The translations under genes were made by a program, and so were the position numbers. The notes beneath the pieces were generated by a model. That model did no database searches. It saw only the letters and a list, made by a program, of their open reading frames with translations, and was not told the DNA's origin. Below are positions 47,039 to 59,880 of a DNA stretch of 64,000 nucleotides, one piece after another. Positions within the stretch are counted from its first letter, which is position 1. Each line of letters starts with the position of its first letter. The stretch comes from Epiperipatus broadwayi (taxonomy: Eukaryota > Onychophora > Udeonychophora > Euonychophora > Peripatidae): assembly GCA_028023455.1 (NCBI GenBank), contig JAQFVV010000157.1:1304001-1368000 (forward strand), read 5' to 3'.

Positions 47039-47052
47039 GTTGCTAAGGCAAC
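47039..47052. promoter_or_regulatory. X-box-like (RFX) palindrome
   Basis: GTTGCTAAGGCAAC fits the RFX X-box layout (GTTGCC or GTTGCT, 2 bases, GGCAAC). Such a GC-containing 14-mer is not expected by chance in 64 kb of AT-rich DNA, but no gene start is visible next to it. Confidence 0.35.
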
Positions 47053-47125
47053 CTCCTTATATTTATATAAACAATAAATATTGCAACTTGACCACAGAAA
47101 TTGAAATTATTGATACAAAGAATTT

Positions 47126-47156
47126 TTTTTTCTCATGTGTCATAGCATCAGCCGAA
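47126..47156 (-). mobile_element. Truncated SINE 3' end
   Basis: The minus strand reads TTCGGCTGATGCTATGACAC then ATGAGAAAAAAAAA, the shared 3' tail of the SINE family (GGCCGATGCTATGACATATGAAAA). The tRNA-like part is missing, so it is a strongly 5'-truncated insertion. Confidence 0.6.
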
Positions 47157-48349
47157 GAAATTTAAATAAACCTCTTTAAAGAGAGAAAAATATAACCTGA
47201 GCTGAATGCAGACTAATAAATAGTCAATTATAACATTACAAACTGCAATTATAATTTTCAAATTGCACCCAAAGTATTATTTAAATAATAATTGTAATAA
47301 TGCTCAAGGATAAATGGGTCTATACTATTTTTTTTTTAAATAAATATCTTGGAATTGTAACATTTAAGACTAACAATTAAAACAAATATTCTGCAAGTTA
47401 TTATTAAATTTTATTTTTTAGACTAAATAATGCATTTGGGAAAAGGCATTTGCATTGATGAGCTTATTTTGGTGACTTTATATAAACCATTCCACTAGTT
47501 AAGTTAAGAATAAATAATGATATGGGTGATTATTTAACATGGTTCCAGTTATCCATTGTGTAATTCTCGTACAATATCCATGATCATAACATTTACATTT
47601 AAAACTAATGGTTTCAAATGATAACTTACCCAAAAATGTTCAGTTCAAGAACATCATACTCGATTTTTTTTTTTTTTTAATAAACCCTAGAATATTTAGA
47701 TTTGTGTTTATTCCTTTGATGATTGTTTTGAATATTGATTTTTGGCTAAATAATAATTTGTCTCTTTCACTAAGCATTGGTTTTCACTTTCAGTTAGTTA
47801 ATCAAAAGTTTAGATATACCATCTTTGATTAATATAGACATTATTCTTTGAACATTGACAGTTCATTAGTTTGGTAAAATGGTGTTCTAATTTGATCATT
47901 TTTTATACATTTTATGAAATGATGTCAGCTTATTATTAGAGGTGTTTTATCATTTTCTTATAGTTGTATCTGCAAAAGAAAAAAATGTAATAAATTATTA
48001 TAAATTTCCATTTCTAGATTACATGATATCAGATATACAGTTTTAATGTTTTATCTGCCATGATTATATTTTATTTCTATATATTCTCTTGAAGTAAGGC
48101 ATTTAATGGATTAAATGATGACAAAATCCAATAGAAGTTCATATTACATGAGCATTTGTAAGTGCAGATTATTAAAACAGATCATAGATTAATACTTTTC
48201 AAGATTAAAATTATAGTTGGATTAAAAAATCGATCTTACTCCAATCAGATTTATAAAAAAATTGATAATTGCCATTTGGAAGTATCTATTAATATCATGC
48301 TATAATTCATCAGTAATTCACTAAAATTATTAATTCTGCCTTTCAGAGT

Positions 48350-50290
48350 TAACATATGATTAAGTCATGGAATTTAAGGAATGTGTTCTGGATTTAATTA
48401 AATCTATTGTTAGATATACTAAAAAGAATTATGACTGTTTTTCTGACAAACTTATTGTTAGCGACTTGATTAAAAGGAAATATGTATATTTTGAACTTGA
48501 CAGAATAATAAATTGAATGTGGAGCTTTATAATCGATATAGAGATTTAAATGTAAAAGAGGAGCAATGTCTGACAAAAAAAAGATTTAAAACAATTGGCT
48601 AATTAAAACTGCAAAAGAGATATAGATATTTTCTGATTAAGATCTTTTTAAAAAAAATTTATGCATTGAAAACAATATATATAAATGAAAAACAGTTTTA
48701 TAATCCTGTTAAATCCATCAATGGCACTCTTTTATGTGATGACAGTGATGTTCTAGAAAAATGGAATTTTTTATCATCTTTTGAATAATAATAAGAAATT
48801 GAAATAAAGATTTGTATTGATATATCCATTTTATCTACTTATTTTAATATAAAGACCTCCAGCTTTGTAAAATTAAAACAACTTTTTTAGTCTCAAACAT
48901 GAAAAGGCTTCTATCTTGATCTGATACCTAGCAACGTTTTAAAATATGATTTGTGATAAGTTAGCTTTGAAAACCATGGAATATTCTTATTATTTATTCC
49001 AGTAAATGTGCTTTCCAGAATTGTGTTGAATAGATTGCTTCCAGTCATAAATGAATGTTTACCAGAAGTTTTAGAGAATCGAGAAATAATCATAAATGTG
49101 GTTTTTATTGTTAGGCAAATGCAAGAAAAGTGTTGAGAATAAAGGAATGATTTATATAATTCTTTTATTATTTAGTCAAATCAATGCAATAGCTCTGCAA
49201 TACTGTTTGAAATTAGTTGGCTAGATGTTAAAGTTTATTTGTCTTGTAGAACTTCTACATAATGGAATGATAGTGTTTAAAATGAAAATTGATCTTAAAC
49301 AAGGATGTCTGTTACTCCAATTTCATTTTAGCTTTTTATGACTATGATCTTTGGAACTGCCAGTATTAGAGGAAGTATTATTATTACAAGTGGAAAATTT
49401 GAAATATTTAAATTTAAAACCTGTGTTAAACAATGGTGTCTACTACTTCTCAAACAATGGCATCTATTATTTCTCAACTTTTTTTTTTTGCTTTTGTAAT
49501 GATCTTTGGATCTATTTATAGATATGTGGCTTAATGAATTTGGAACCAAAATATAATATGAGTTTGGCAATGAATTTTTTAATTTGGATAGATGATTAAA
49601 AGCAAAAACAAGTTCTACATTTTGTTTGGTTTCTTAATTTATTTGTACTACTGATTATGCCTTCCTTAACAATTTAAAAAACAATCTATTGAAATTATTT
49701 AGTGTTTTGTATGTAACATATAAAGATTTTGGTTTAGTAATTAATATTCAAAAAAATCATGTCTTTTATTAACAATGATTGTACTAAGGTCTTCAGCAAC
49801 TTTTAGCTTGATTGGTATCAGTTTGAGAGTGTGAGCCAATTTCAATTTTTTGGTAGCATTAAAAAAGAAAGATGCACCTATGGCATTAAGGTGCAGCACA
49901 GATTTTAATCTGCTGATGTTTTTAACAAATTAAAGATGGGAAAATTTATGACAATGTAATAATTGCTGCAACTAAATTAGCCTTATGCAGAGATATTATT
50001 TTATCTAACTTATTGCATGGAAGTGAAACTTGAGCCCCCATAATTGAAAAATCACAACACTTGATATGTTATTAATTTTGCCAGATGTAATTCTGTGGCA
50101 TTTATTGTTGTGAAATAAATGAACAATGCAAGACTTCCTTTAAAATATATATTTTATAGTGAACTTGAGCACATTTTTATGGGAGAGGATGATCTCATTT
50201 GCATTATAAAAATTATTCCAAGATATCCTAAAGAAATGTGTTATTGATTGTTTTTATTGGAAAGACATGTTCTGAGGATAGAATCCAATG
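48350..50290 (+). pseudogene. Non-LTR retrotransposon reverse transcriptase, heavily decayed
   Basis: Across shifting plus frames the expected motif order is visible. It runs FIPVNVLSRIVLNRLLPVIN (about 48,992-49,053), VVFIVRQMQEKC (about 49,097), LLHNGM then KIDLKQGCLL (about 49,255-49,315), KAKTSSTFCLV (about 49,600), a decayed box near 49,640, KILSN-type NLLHGSET (about 50,008) and LERHVLRIESNEEL (about 50,258). The 'LKQGC' segment and the stretch after it appear twice (49,295-49,345 and 49,420-49,510), an internal duplication. The motif set fits a Jockey/CR1-type element, but the clade is uncertain. Many stops make it long dead. Confidence 0.6.
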
Positions 50291-51379
50291 AAGAGCTATG
50301 ATTAGTCAAGATATTGCAGTTTTGTAACTTATTTTATCAATTAATATATTCAAAATTTGTATAAAAAGCAAAAAAAAAAATTATCTCAGCAATGTCTTTT
50401 TTAGATATGAACTATTTTAAAGTTATTAATTGTGGTATTATGGGACTAATTTTTTCAGAATTTTTAAAGAAATAATAAAATTGAAGATCATTTTAAAAAT
50501 TTTAATGTTGATAATTAATTTTATTACACTTACATACTTGAGAAAGTGGTTATTAATTAATTTTTATCTTTAATTACCACTTTGAAGAAATAAAATTTGA
50601 ACTAGAATTGGCAAACTTTCTGTATTTTTATATTTGACATTAACCATATTAATGATTATTTTTAATTAATTATTAGGGTAGAGAGTATCATATTATTCCA
50701 ATCCTAGATATAAATGTTAAAACCAGTCGAAAATTAGCATATCTGTTTTTATTATTACCTATTGAGTCATTAAGTCTTTTTTTTATATATATGTAATATC
50801 TTTTTTAGATGTATTTAAAATTTCCATTCTACCACACAATCTTGAAGCATATGATAATTGTGGACCTGCGACCACCTGAAGAGAGAACTGAACTTTGAGC
50901 TGGAAATAATATGATAATCTCTAGCCTAATAAATGATTATTAATAATCATTCATATATTTAAAATGGATGGTGTCAAAGATGTGAACCTAGGAAATTTGG
51001 CACTTATAGATCAAAGTGCTATAATTTGGTCTTGAAAAAATACCAAACAATTGGTGGAGATATGTATAAGAAATTATGATCTGTGCTAACTAATGAGTGC
51101 TAGGTCAGCATAAAATGCATTTTGAGAATAACTTGGCTTTTTCCAATAGATTTATCCATATATTTCAAAATTATGTTCATAGAATGAAAGTTTTAAATAT
51201 ATATAAAAAGGCAAATCTAGTTGTTTTTTCATAATGCACAAACTGATATAAAAGTATATAGTATGTATATATTTTAATAATGCTGTAAAATAAAACTTTT
51301 AATAAAATTTATATTCATCTAACAAATTTACTTTAGAAGTCCCACATTTTTAGTAAATACTCATTTGCCATAATTTTAA
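50291..51379. other. AT-rich DNA, no gene seen
   Basis: No recognisable feature; may include 3' sequence of the preceding LINE relic. Confidence 0.35.
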
Positions 51380-51860
51380 CATCATTTTCAATGCCACTCT
51401 ACTGCAAAGTTAATATCTTTTTTCATATCCATAGCTACCTTCTTATTATTCTAGAACATTTCCTTATATCATCCATCTACTATATATATGGTCACTTTTT
51501 AAGTTTTTACATTCTCTTGAGATCCCATTTAAAACTTCCTTTATTGTCATCTCTTCTACCCATTGTCCATCCTACTTTTATTTGTGCTTCTTAATTCTGT
51601 AAGGAGATCAATGTTTTCTTACTTTTGCTATCATCTTATTATTAGCAATAAAGATTTTTTCATACTTCATGTCTGCTGAAGTCTTTGTATTCCTGTTCTA
51701 TTAACTGCCCAAGTCTCAGATTCATAAGTAAATATTGGTAAAACACATTTTTTATAAATCTTTCTTTTTAAACATATAATTTAATTTTATGATTAATTTC
51801 ATCCATTTAGGTTTCTCTCCTTATTAATGATCATTTACAATGATCACATTTCAATAATTA
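51380..51860 (-). pseudogene. RTE-like LINE relic, second copy
   Basis: On the minus strand, YESETWAVNRTGIQRLQQT (about 51,675-51,732) is the conserved region after the catalytic core of RTE-type reverse transcriptases (YGSETW...L). Upstream on that strand, codons near 51,760-51,830 recall the MFKKKDL-type helix region. It is similar in layout to the relic at 5,220-6,745. Only the 3' end of the ORF is left. Confidence 0.55.
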
Positions 51861-53404
51861 CTTAAACAAGACATTTATTTTATATAGCACCCGATGTAAA
51901 AAAGTAATTTACAGTGATCAATTAACATCTTCACGCTCTCATTTCCAAACACTTAAGATTTGCCCATACATAAACATTTGGGTCAAAAAGAAAGATGGAT
52001 TCATTCTATCTTTTCCCAAAGACCTTATCTTGTGTTTGGAAAGTGGGAGTATTCATTTATATAGTTATATCTACAAAGCGCATGTGCATTAGCTTATTGG
52101 CTTATTAATATTACAATAATTACTTAAGTGATTATTAATTAAGTTGGTTTTATGTTAATTAAGATAGAGATGTTCATTAAAATGTATCTTAAAAGCTATT
52201 GATCTTTTTTTACTATTACATCTGAGTTCTGTATGTATGAAATGTTAGACTGAACAGATTACTATAAATTGTAAATAATTTTTATTTATAATCACTATCA
52301 GTTTTTAGTTTGTTCAAAATATTCTTCGTCTTTATTATACTTTTTTAATCCCATTCCCCTAATTTATTGAATTTAAATACCTTATTTTTATTATTGAAAT
52401 ATTTAAGGTAAACTTCGCACGTACACTCATTTTCTTAAATGTTGCGTATCATGTTTTTTTTTTTATTCAATGATCAATATTTAGTTATTTTTTTCGCAAT
52501 TCAAAGTATAATAGTAAAATATTTTGAATTCTTATTTAAATTATTTATTTAATATTTTATAATTTGTTTGCTCATTGCATTATATGAAATTGAAAAATAA
52601 TTGTGATATTTATTTTTAGGCTTTATTTGAAAGCAATCATAGGATTTTTATGTCTATGAAAAATAATTATTTTCTGAAATGGCTTCCTTTTCCAATTTAT
52701 TGCATATTTAGTTTCTTCTGGGAATTAGGAAAACCTAAACATTTTATTATACTTTAATTATTCCGATTAAGAAAAACAGATCAACAACAAAAATTTAATG
52801 ATTTTTGCTAGGTTTCTTTAGAAATACTTTTCTTGGTCCGTTTACTATGAAAATTAATCAAGTTAGCTTCTTTTCTTTTTTTTAGTATTTGTAAAGTTTT
52901 ACCTAACCCAGCAATTCTGAAAATTTAAGAAACAAATAATAAAAGTTAGATGATTCTTTTGATTAGTTTGAAAGTAAAAGGAATAAGATTTTAGTCAGAT
53001 TAATGTTCAGATGATTTTGTGTGGCTTTGAAATCTCTAAAGAGCTTTACCTTAATTGAGAAGAATTGTATGAAGTCTGTTGCAGTACAAATTATAGCTTC
53101 CTTCCTAAGTCAACCGCAATAACTTTATATATGTGTGTCAGTGGACGTATCCTAAATATCTTATTGTTTTCTTTATCACTTTTTGCAATGAAATTGTATT
53201 CTTATTAATTTTGCAAAAAAAAAAAAAAAAAACATCGCTTAACTTTGATTTTTGCATATGACAATTATATCATCTTAGTGAATTATGCCAAATAGGATAT
53301 TGTAATTCGAACGTTGTTTCTTTTCTTCTGTTAGTTCTAATGTACATATATAAATGTTTTAACGTTTGAAAATGAAAAGATTATTCTAAATTGAGATCTT
53401 TAAA
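51861..53404. other. AT-rich DNA with a small inverted repeat
   Basis: Within 51,945-52,055 the arms CTCATTTCCAAACACTTAAGA and TCTTGTGTTTGGAAAGTGGG are complementary over about 20 bp with mismatches. It is preceded by TTTATATAGCACC, recalling common invertebrate short repeats. A poly(A) run lies near 53,217. No gene seen. Confidence 0.35.
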
Positions 53405-53757
53405 ATTTTTTGAGCATGCTTCTGACTGCTAAGACCAGAATCATAGCACTCAAAACCTGCACAGTGTGATGTGAAATTTAAATAAGGTGGAAATACGACC
53501 ACATTTTTGAACGTGACATGTTGTGAACGTGACATAGGAAACGCAAAATAAAGGAGACATGGTTTATCTCTAATAACCCTTGCTATCTACAAAAAAACAG
53601 TGTTCCATTGTCCAAAAAGTGGAATATTTAAATCAGTTATTTCCATTTTACTTAATTTCACAACGCATATTTCCATTTTACTTAATTTCACAACACACGC
53701 TGCAGGTTTTGGGTGCTGTGATTCTGGCCTTAGCAGTCGAAAACATGCTCAACAAGT
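53405..53757. mobile_element. Inverted-repeat element of about 350 bp
   Basis: Arms of about 60 bp, 53,411-53,468 and 53,692-53,755, are reverse complements with about 85% identity. Shared blocks are GAGCATG, CTGACTGCTAAG or CGACTGCTAAG, CCAGAATCA and AAAACCTGC. The centre holds two short tandem duplications: GAACGTGACAT (53,509 and 53,526) and a 29-bp repeat with TTTCCATTTTACTTAATTTC (53,640 and 53,669). It is probably a foldback or MITE. A clear target duplication was not found. The overlapping frames at 53,580 and 53,600 are not genes. Confidence 0.6.
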
Positions 53758-53776
53758 TTTAAATATCTTAATACAG

Positions 53777-53902
53777 AAAAATATTTTCTTAGCCGAGAGG
53801 TCATCGCACCCGCCTTGCAAACAAGTGGTTGGTTGCAGACGGGTGTGTGTTCGCGTCCCGGCCGATGCTATGACATATGAAAAAGAAAAAAAAAATTTTC
53901 TT
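53777..53902 (+). mobile_element. SINE, expanded-anticodon-arm class, 5'-truncated
   Basis: The body starts at TTAGCCGAGAGGTCATCGCA (53,789) and ends GATGCTATGACATATG plus an A-rich tail. It pairs CACCCG with CGGGTG around a long loop, as at 27,709. The inner pairing is TGCAAACAA with TTGGTTGCA, one mismatch. Flanking AAAATATTTTCTT and AAAAATTTTCTT may be a target duplication in simple sequence. Confidence 0.75.
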
Positions 53903-54349
53903 TTACAAATGTTAAAAACGTTTATATATATATATTATAAAACAAAATAGATGTCTATATGTGGACATATAAACAAAAAGTTTAGTTATAAGTGAGAATG
54001 ATGAAGGCGATGACAATATTAGCACAACAATAATGAATGTTTTTCCATGTTTTTTCTTGTTTATTCTCTTGTTGATAATAGATATCTATTATTCAACCAC
54101 CAGGTGGATAACTATTTGGATCTGATATGTTATGGGGAGGGGGATCAAGCTTGCTTATAAATATCTCAGCTACCTTTAAAAAAATTTAAATTTTATATAG
54201 ATTCAAGTTGAAGATTGTTGGCATTATAGATTGATGTCAATATTTATACACCTATACATATATATGGGGTGGGAGTGTGTAAACATTGAAGTGACCAACT
54301 TTTAAATGGCTGTTGATATCAGTGCGCATGCCTCTTTATCATACTGTCA

Positions 54350-55185
54350 GCAAATATGGAAATGATCATTCGTGTGTGCTACCTTATATGAAAATGACAA
54401 ATTGTATTATTCAGACAGAATCTGAAGAATGCATTTGTAAGTGCAGCCTCTTTCATATAGCTAAACATTAAGCTTCACAAGTTAGAGGTAATTTGTATTT
54501 ATTTTTAAACCATTGTGAATTACTAATAATTCTTCAATACACTAGTTTTTTTAAACTATATGTAAATCCTGGAATGATCAACTTTCCAAATGCTTTTAAT
54601 ATTAATGGGCCAGACTCTATCAAAGGGTTCAGCAATCGTAAAGTGATTTTTTATTTGTGCTATCTTTGATCTTATAAGGGTGATAAATCTGACAACTGTT
54701 ATTATTCTGGCTAAATCTCACATCAATACAGATGTAAACACAGCCTGTTTCTTAATAAGCTGAACATTAAACTTAATACGGTAGAAAAAAACTTCTATTC
54801 ATTTTAAACCAATGTCAATTAACAATATGTAGTTGAATGTGAAATAACTCATCATTACAGCATTTTTAAACTATATGTTAACACTGAAAGTCCAACTTTT
54901 CAAACAATCAATATCTAAATACCAGTCTTTTTTAATCAAATTTTCCAGAAAACTTAAAATGATCATTTACATATGCTACCTTGAATTTTATAAAGATTAC
55001 AAGTCTGGTAAGGGAAGCCTAAGTAATGTCACTTCTTAGATTTATTATCTTCATAAGATCTGAGGTAGCATATGTAATTCATCATTTCATGTTTGTCAAA
55101 CAGTTTGATAAAATAACTGACACATTGATGTTAAGAGTTTTTGAAAAGTTGGTCATGCTAGTGTTTACATATTGTGTTCTTTTTA
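54350..55185. repeat. Diverged tandem repeat with an inverted end
   Basis: Two old units of about 300 bp (from about 54,365 and 54,650) share TGCTA(C/T)CTT, the CAGCCT(C/G)TTTC segment, AGCT(A/G)AACATTAA, TTTTAAACCA(T/A)TGT and TTTTAAACTATATGT. A third begins near 54,960 (ATGCTACCTTGAATTTTATA). From about 55,065 to 55,180 the reverse complement of 54,870-54,975 appears (GAGGTAGCATATGTAA, TTTGAAAAGTTGG). The layout, tandem units then an inverted copy, repeats that seen at 20,864 and 43,022. No protein recognised. Confidence 0.55.
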
Positions 55186-58100
55186 TTTTTAAAAAAGAGG
55201 GGCAGGGGCTGTATTGATTAGTTATTTTGTATTTGGCTATTTCTTATTAATTCACAATGGTATAGATTATATTTATATGTATAAATAAAGAAACTTGTCT
55301 ATGTTGTAGCATATCATTATTTGAATTGCTTTTTTCTTGTCATTCTGAGAAACATAAATTTTTCCTCACTTTCTGCACCTGTCTTCTTATTAAATCATTT
55401 GCTTGTCAACTTTGTTCAAAAAAAATGTCATTTTTTTTATTTTCCATGGCAACCTTTTAAAATATTTGAGATTATCTATCGACATATATTTACTCTGAAA
55501 TAAATACTAGTAATATTAATATTGTTATGTAAAAATATTTTCTGAATTGCTTTTCATAATTGTCAGTTTTCTTTGCTTGTTGATGCAAACTGCCACAACC
55601 TACCATTACTGAGACGGGCTTGTAGTGAAATTTATGAATTTCTACTGTTTGCAAATCTTAAAAATTTTATAAAAACCAATTGATCAAATTTGGTAGTTTT
55701 TCCTTTTTTGTTATTGTTTATTTATAAATTTTTTTAAATAATTTGTTATTAAATTCATGTTTTTCTGGGTTGTTGTTTTGTTTTTTTTCATTATTTAATT
55801 GGAGATCTGCTAATCAGAAATCACAATTGTCTTTAAATAAATATGCTTTTTTAAGCATAATTAGTTTATTTGGACACAAAATTTCTCAACATTACTATTG
55901 TAATCAAATAATTAATTCTACTTCACAAGTAACAAAGTAATGTTTATATTGTGCTAAAATGCAGAAAACATGAAGCTATAACAAAAAATATTTGTTTTCC
56001 ATATTCATAGCATGTGATGGATGTGCTGGTAAATAGAATGTCTAAACTTAATGTATGCAAATTTATGCAATGTATTTAAATGGCTCATTTTTTTAGAAAT
56101 GGAAAAGTAAGATTCCTTCTGATTGATGGTGCTGGCATATTTTATACTAAATAATGCTTTTAAAAGCAATTTCATTTAATGAAATCAGTGAACTATGGGA
56201 TATATTTGAATTATTTAGATATTTTTATTGGAAATCTCTGTCTATCTAAGAAGAGAAAAACAACTCAGTTTAACTACTGTCTTAACAATAGTATTTTCTT
56301 GAAAAACAAAAATGAATCCAATCTGTTATTCTTTTTTTTTAACTTGACTTTCTTATCCATTTGTTTGTTCAAAGACTAATAAAATCTAAGAACTTCAATT
56401 CTTAATAGAAATTATATATGATTCATATTCTTTGCTCTATTGTGAAAATTATATCAGCATTATAATTTTGAGATTTCACCAATACTTTCTTTGCCACCAT
56501 CTGCATTGCGTTGACTTGGATTATTTGGAAAATTTTAAAAGTTTATCACTACTGTTGTAATTTTAATGTGATAAGTTTTTTTCCAGAGCATATTTTCTTG
56601 AACAATTGAAATACTGTTAAGAAATAATTTAGCTGATTTTTATATTGCTTTGTGTCTGATTTGGTCATCTTTTCTGTTATTTTCAAATGAAACTCATTCT
56701 CCTTCCTTGCTGTTATGTAACTTACTTATATTTGCAAATTTTGATCTCATGTCTGATTGTTTTTAATAACTTGCCATCACATTTTTATGTTTGTATAAAT
56801 AAACTGTTTGTAAACATTTTGTAAACTATTAAAAAGTTAACAGATATACATTCAACTTAAATACAGAAAAATAAAACACCTTAGCACACACAATAATGAA
56901 AAATTACGTTTCAGAAATATTTCAAGCAAATAATAATTAGCAATGAAGTATATGAGTATAATTTGATATATTGGTTGTTTTATGTGTATAAAACCATAGC
57001 CTCATTTTGACTCTAAAGAAACAGTTAATAATTAAAGCCTCTGAGAAGCAAATGTTTTCTTGATAAAATATGATGCAATTTGAAAGGTTTTTTTTTTATT
57101 AAAATTATTATGAAATTCTGTATCTGAAATTAAAATCACATTAATATTCAAGTTTGTATATATGTATGAATATATATGTCAACTCAATTTATTATCAAAT
57201 ATAATTAAAACTTTCTCATTCCACATTTTGAAAAATTTTATCTATATAATTCAGTAATAATTGGTTCCTAAGAAGCTGATATTAAAAAAAATATATTGCC
57301 ATTTAATTTAAAGAAGTAACTTGATAAATTGATTTTTTCTTTGAAAACATGACAAGAAAAAACTATTTGTGAATATATCTACATACATTAAAAATATGAT
57401 TGATCAATATTAATGGAGTTAAAAAAAACTATTGGTTAATTTTTTTTATCCCAAGAGATTATTTATTATTATTAATAACTAAGTTATCTCAAACTTTTAA
57501 ATTATAATTTAAAATTTTCCAAAATTTTGTAATTAAAGTAAAAATAATAAAAGCTCATGAAAAAATGTTTAATAAATAAATAATAATACAGAAGCTGTAA
57601 TTTGTATTAATTCAGTAAACTATGAGTATTTTTTTTATTTAAAGGACGCTATATGCCCCATGACTATAGATATATGATACCTTCCTTATTAATTGGTTAG
57701 GCCACATTATATAATAATTGTATTTTTGTTGTTTGCAATCAATGTGCCTGCACCCATTTAATAAATCTATATTAATCCAGGATTTTTTTTTACTCTCTAG
57801 CTAATGATAATTAGACATCTATTTGCTTAACAGTACTTGGTAACTGGTAGAGCTAACTGACAGTAAGAAAAATACAGTTTGCTTGTGATTATAAAATTTT
57901 CTTTTACCAATAGTATCAAATCTTCAAACTGTGATATCATTATGTCTCTGTATCCTTTTTTTTTTTTTTTTGCCAAAAAGTTTTTTTTCTTCACTGAAAG
58001 CCATTCAAAAGAGGCAAAGCCTATTAATCAAATAATAGTGAATGCTAAAATACTTTTTTTTTTAATTAATTACTCATTTAATGATTTTATACTTACACGA

Positions 58101-58831
58101 GTTATAATAAAACTGAATTGATTAAATAAATTTATATATATTTAAGTAGATATTCATATGTCTTGGATATACTTATCTGAATGTGTGCTTAATAATGACA
58201 TATGCATGTGTGTGTGTAGATGAGGACTAATTGAGAACTTTAAATGGTTGGCAGTATTTATATTTCATTTATCTTTAATAAATTATAATTTAATATTTTA
58301 ACTGTAAATATATCACACTATGTTAGCTTCAGCTGTTTATATACTGAAAATATATAAATGTACAGCAATGCTATATAAATATGTAATATTATGATACTAA
58401 AAATGTTTATTAATAATTGTGTTATCAAAGACAATATTCTGCCGCTCAATATTTTTTTATTTAGATTAATAATTTTTCTCATCTTGATTTATGATTATAA
58501 CTAATTAAAACAATGTGATGAAAATCTCTGCCATAATATTTAAAGATGAAAGAAAAATATTAATATATATATATAGAGAGAGAGAGACCTTTCACCTTGT
58601 CCGTATTTTCAATAACCACAGTTTCATCATACATAGAGAGTAAATAAAAATTTTAGAATTTGATAAAAAATAATTAAAAATTCATACATATGTTTTACTT
58701 GACTGCACAGCATCGACTATATTCTTGTGCTATAAAGCCACCTCTAAGTGCTATGCTAAGTCTTGCATAATCATTCAGCCTTTTTCTTGCATATACTGCA
58801 GCACCTTTCTATACGTTAATCCCCCCACCCC
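55186..58831. other. AT-rich DNA, no gene recognised
   Basis: Several short open frames (55,321; 55,743; 56,179; 57,879) are K/N/F/L/S-rich and lack recognisable domains. A TA run followed by a GA run lies at 58,562-58,586. Confidence 0.4.
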
Positions 58832-58933
58832 CATATATCAAAGCATCGGCCGGGGAGCGAACCCACGACAACCGTCTGCAAGCAACTTGCTTGCAAGGCG
58901 GCTACGCTGACCTTTCAGCTACCAACGCTTGAC
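58832..58933 (-). mobile_element. SINE, expanded-anticodon-arm class
   Basis: The minus strand starts GTCAAGCGTTGGTAGCTGAA, pairs AGCCG with CGGTT, and between them holds GCAAGCA-AGT-TGCTTGC, a perfect inner hairpin. It then has GTGGGTTCGCTCCCC (B box) and ends GATGCTTTGATATATG. No poly(A) follows; the left flank is a C-rich tract. The outer pairing differs in sequence from the other two copies but is kept. Confidence 0.8.
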
Positions 58934-59869
58934 AAAATTTTTTGAATTCTTTTTTTTTTTTAATTCATTTACAATAATTTTAACATGCAATGTTAATGAT
59001 GGCAGCAATTCTTCAAAGTCTTAAAGAAACTGTGAAATGCTAACTTTGAGTGAAAAAAATGATAGGAACTGATTTAGTTCTGAAAGAAAATAATGTTTTG
59101 AATTTGGCAGGTTATTTGATAAAAATGAATTAGCAATAATGAAATATTTAAAAAGTAAAGATTTATGCTAAAATTACTTATTACATCACATTGCCTGACA
59201 AAATGTGGACAGAAAAGATTACTTGTTATATCCACATTATCTGATAAATATCTACTGAATTTGTGGTTGAAGGATGTGCACAGAAAAGGATGTCCAGAAG
59301 AAAAGTAATGTAGTATCAAAAGTGTTGAATTGATACAAAGTTTTCAGCAAGAATCCATTGAAGTGAGTGATATCAAGACAATTGAAATCATTATGAACTT
59401 AACACTCAATTAATAATTATAAATTACTTTATTTGGATATCTTTGGAGAGATAGCTTATGCTTCTTCAGTTTTCCTTCACTCTTGTGGCTATCTGTGCTC
59501 TATTTTGCATTTACTTGATGGTAGAAAGTGCAATTAAAATAATATTGATTTGTTTGCTTTAAAAAAATCTGGCAGAATTAATATTCTGCAGTCAATGGGA
59601 TCTGCAGGGTTCTTTGTTGTGACTTTGAGATCATTTGCAAGATTTCTTTGAAAAGATTTTTGGCTAAATATGGGAATAAAAAGAATTGGAAGTTTTGTCT
59701 AAATTATTTTAAATATTTATGATAATGTTTGCACTATATTTATCTAATAATTATTTAAAAACCAAAGTATACATTATAAATGCAATTTTAGAATAGAATT
59801 TCATAGATTTATAATGGTTTCAATTAATTCATTCACATTTTAAAAATAAAATAAGATGTTGTTAATTTT
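58934..59869. other. AT-rich DNA, possibly with gene relics
   Basis: No confident feature. Plus-strand frames near 59,160-59,410 look protein-like (SDKYLLNLWLKDVHRKG) but no family can be named. Confidence 0.3.
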
Positions 59870-59880
59870 GTTTTTCAAGG

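Larger units (their letters stand above)
46806..48349. other. AT-rich DNA with an X-box-like site and a SINE stub
   Basis: No gene was seen. It contains a palindromic RFX-type motif at 47,039 and a truncated SINE end at 47,126. The 74-codon frame at 47,608-47,832 is AT-driven and not called. Confidence 0.45.

Noticed and set aside
53580-53950. Frames of 60 and 116 codons
   Set aside because: They span the inverted-repeat element, a short tandem duplication and a SINE; the encoded sequence is repeat-derived.
59235-59345. Nuclear-receptor DNA-binding-domain-like codons (VEGCAQKRMSRRKV)
   Set aside because: Needs extra residues and frame changes; zinc-binding cysteines before it are not spaced correctly, and it is on the opposite strand to the ligand-binding-domain relic.
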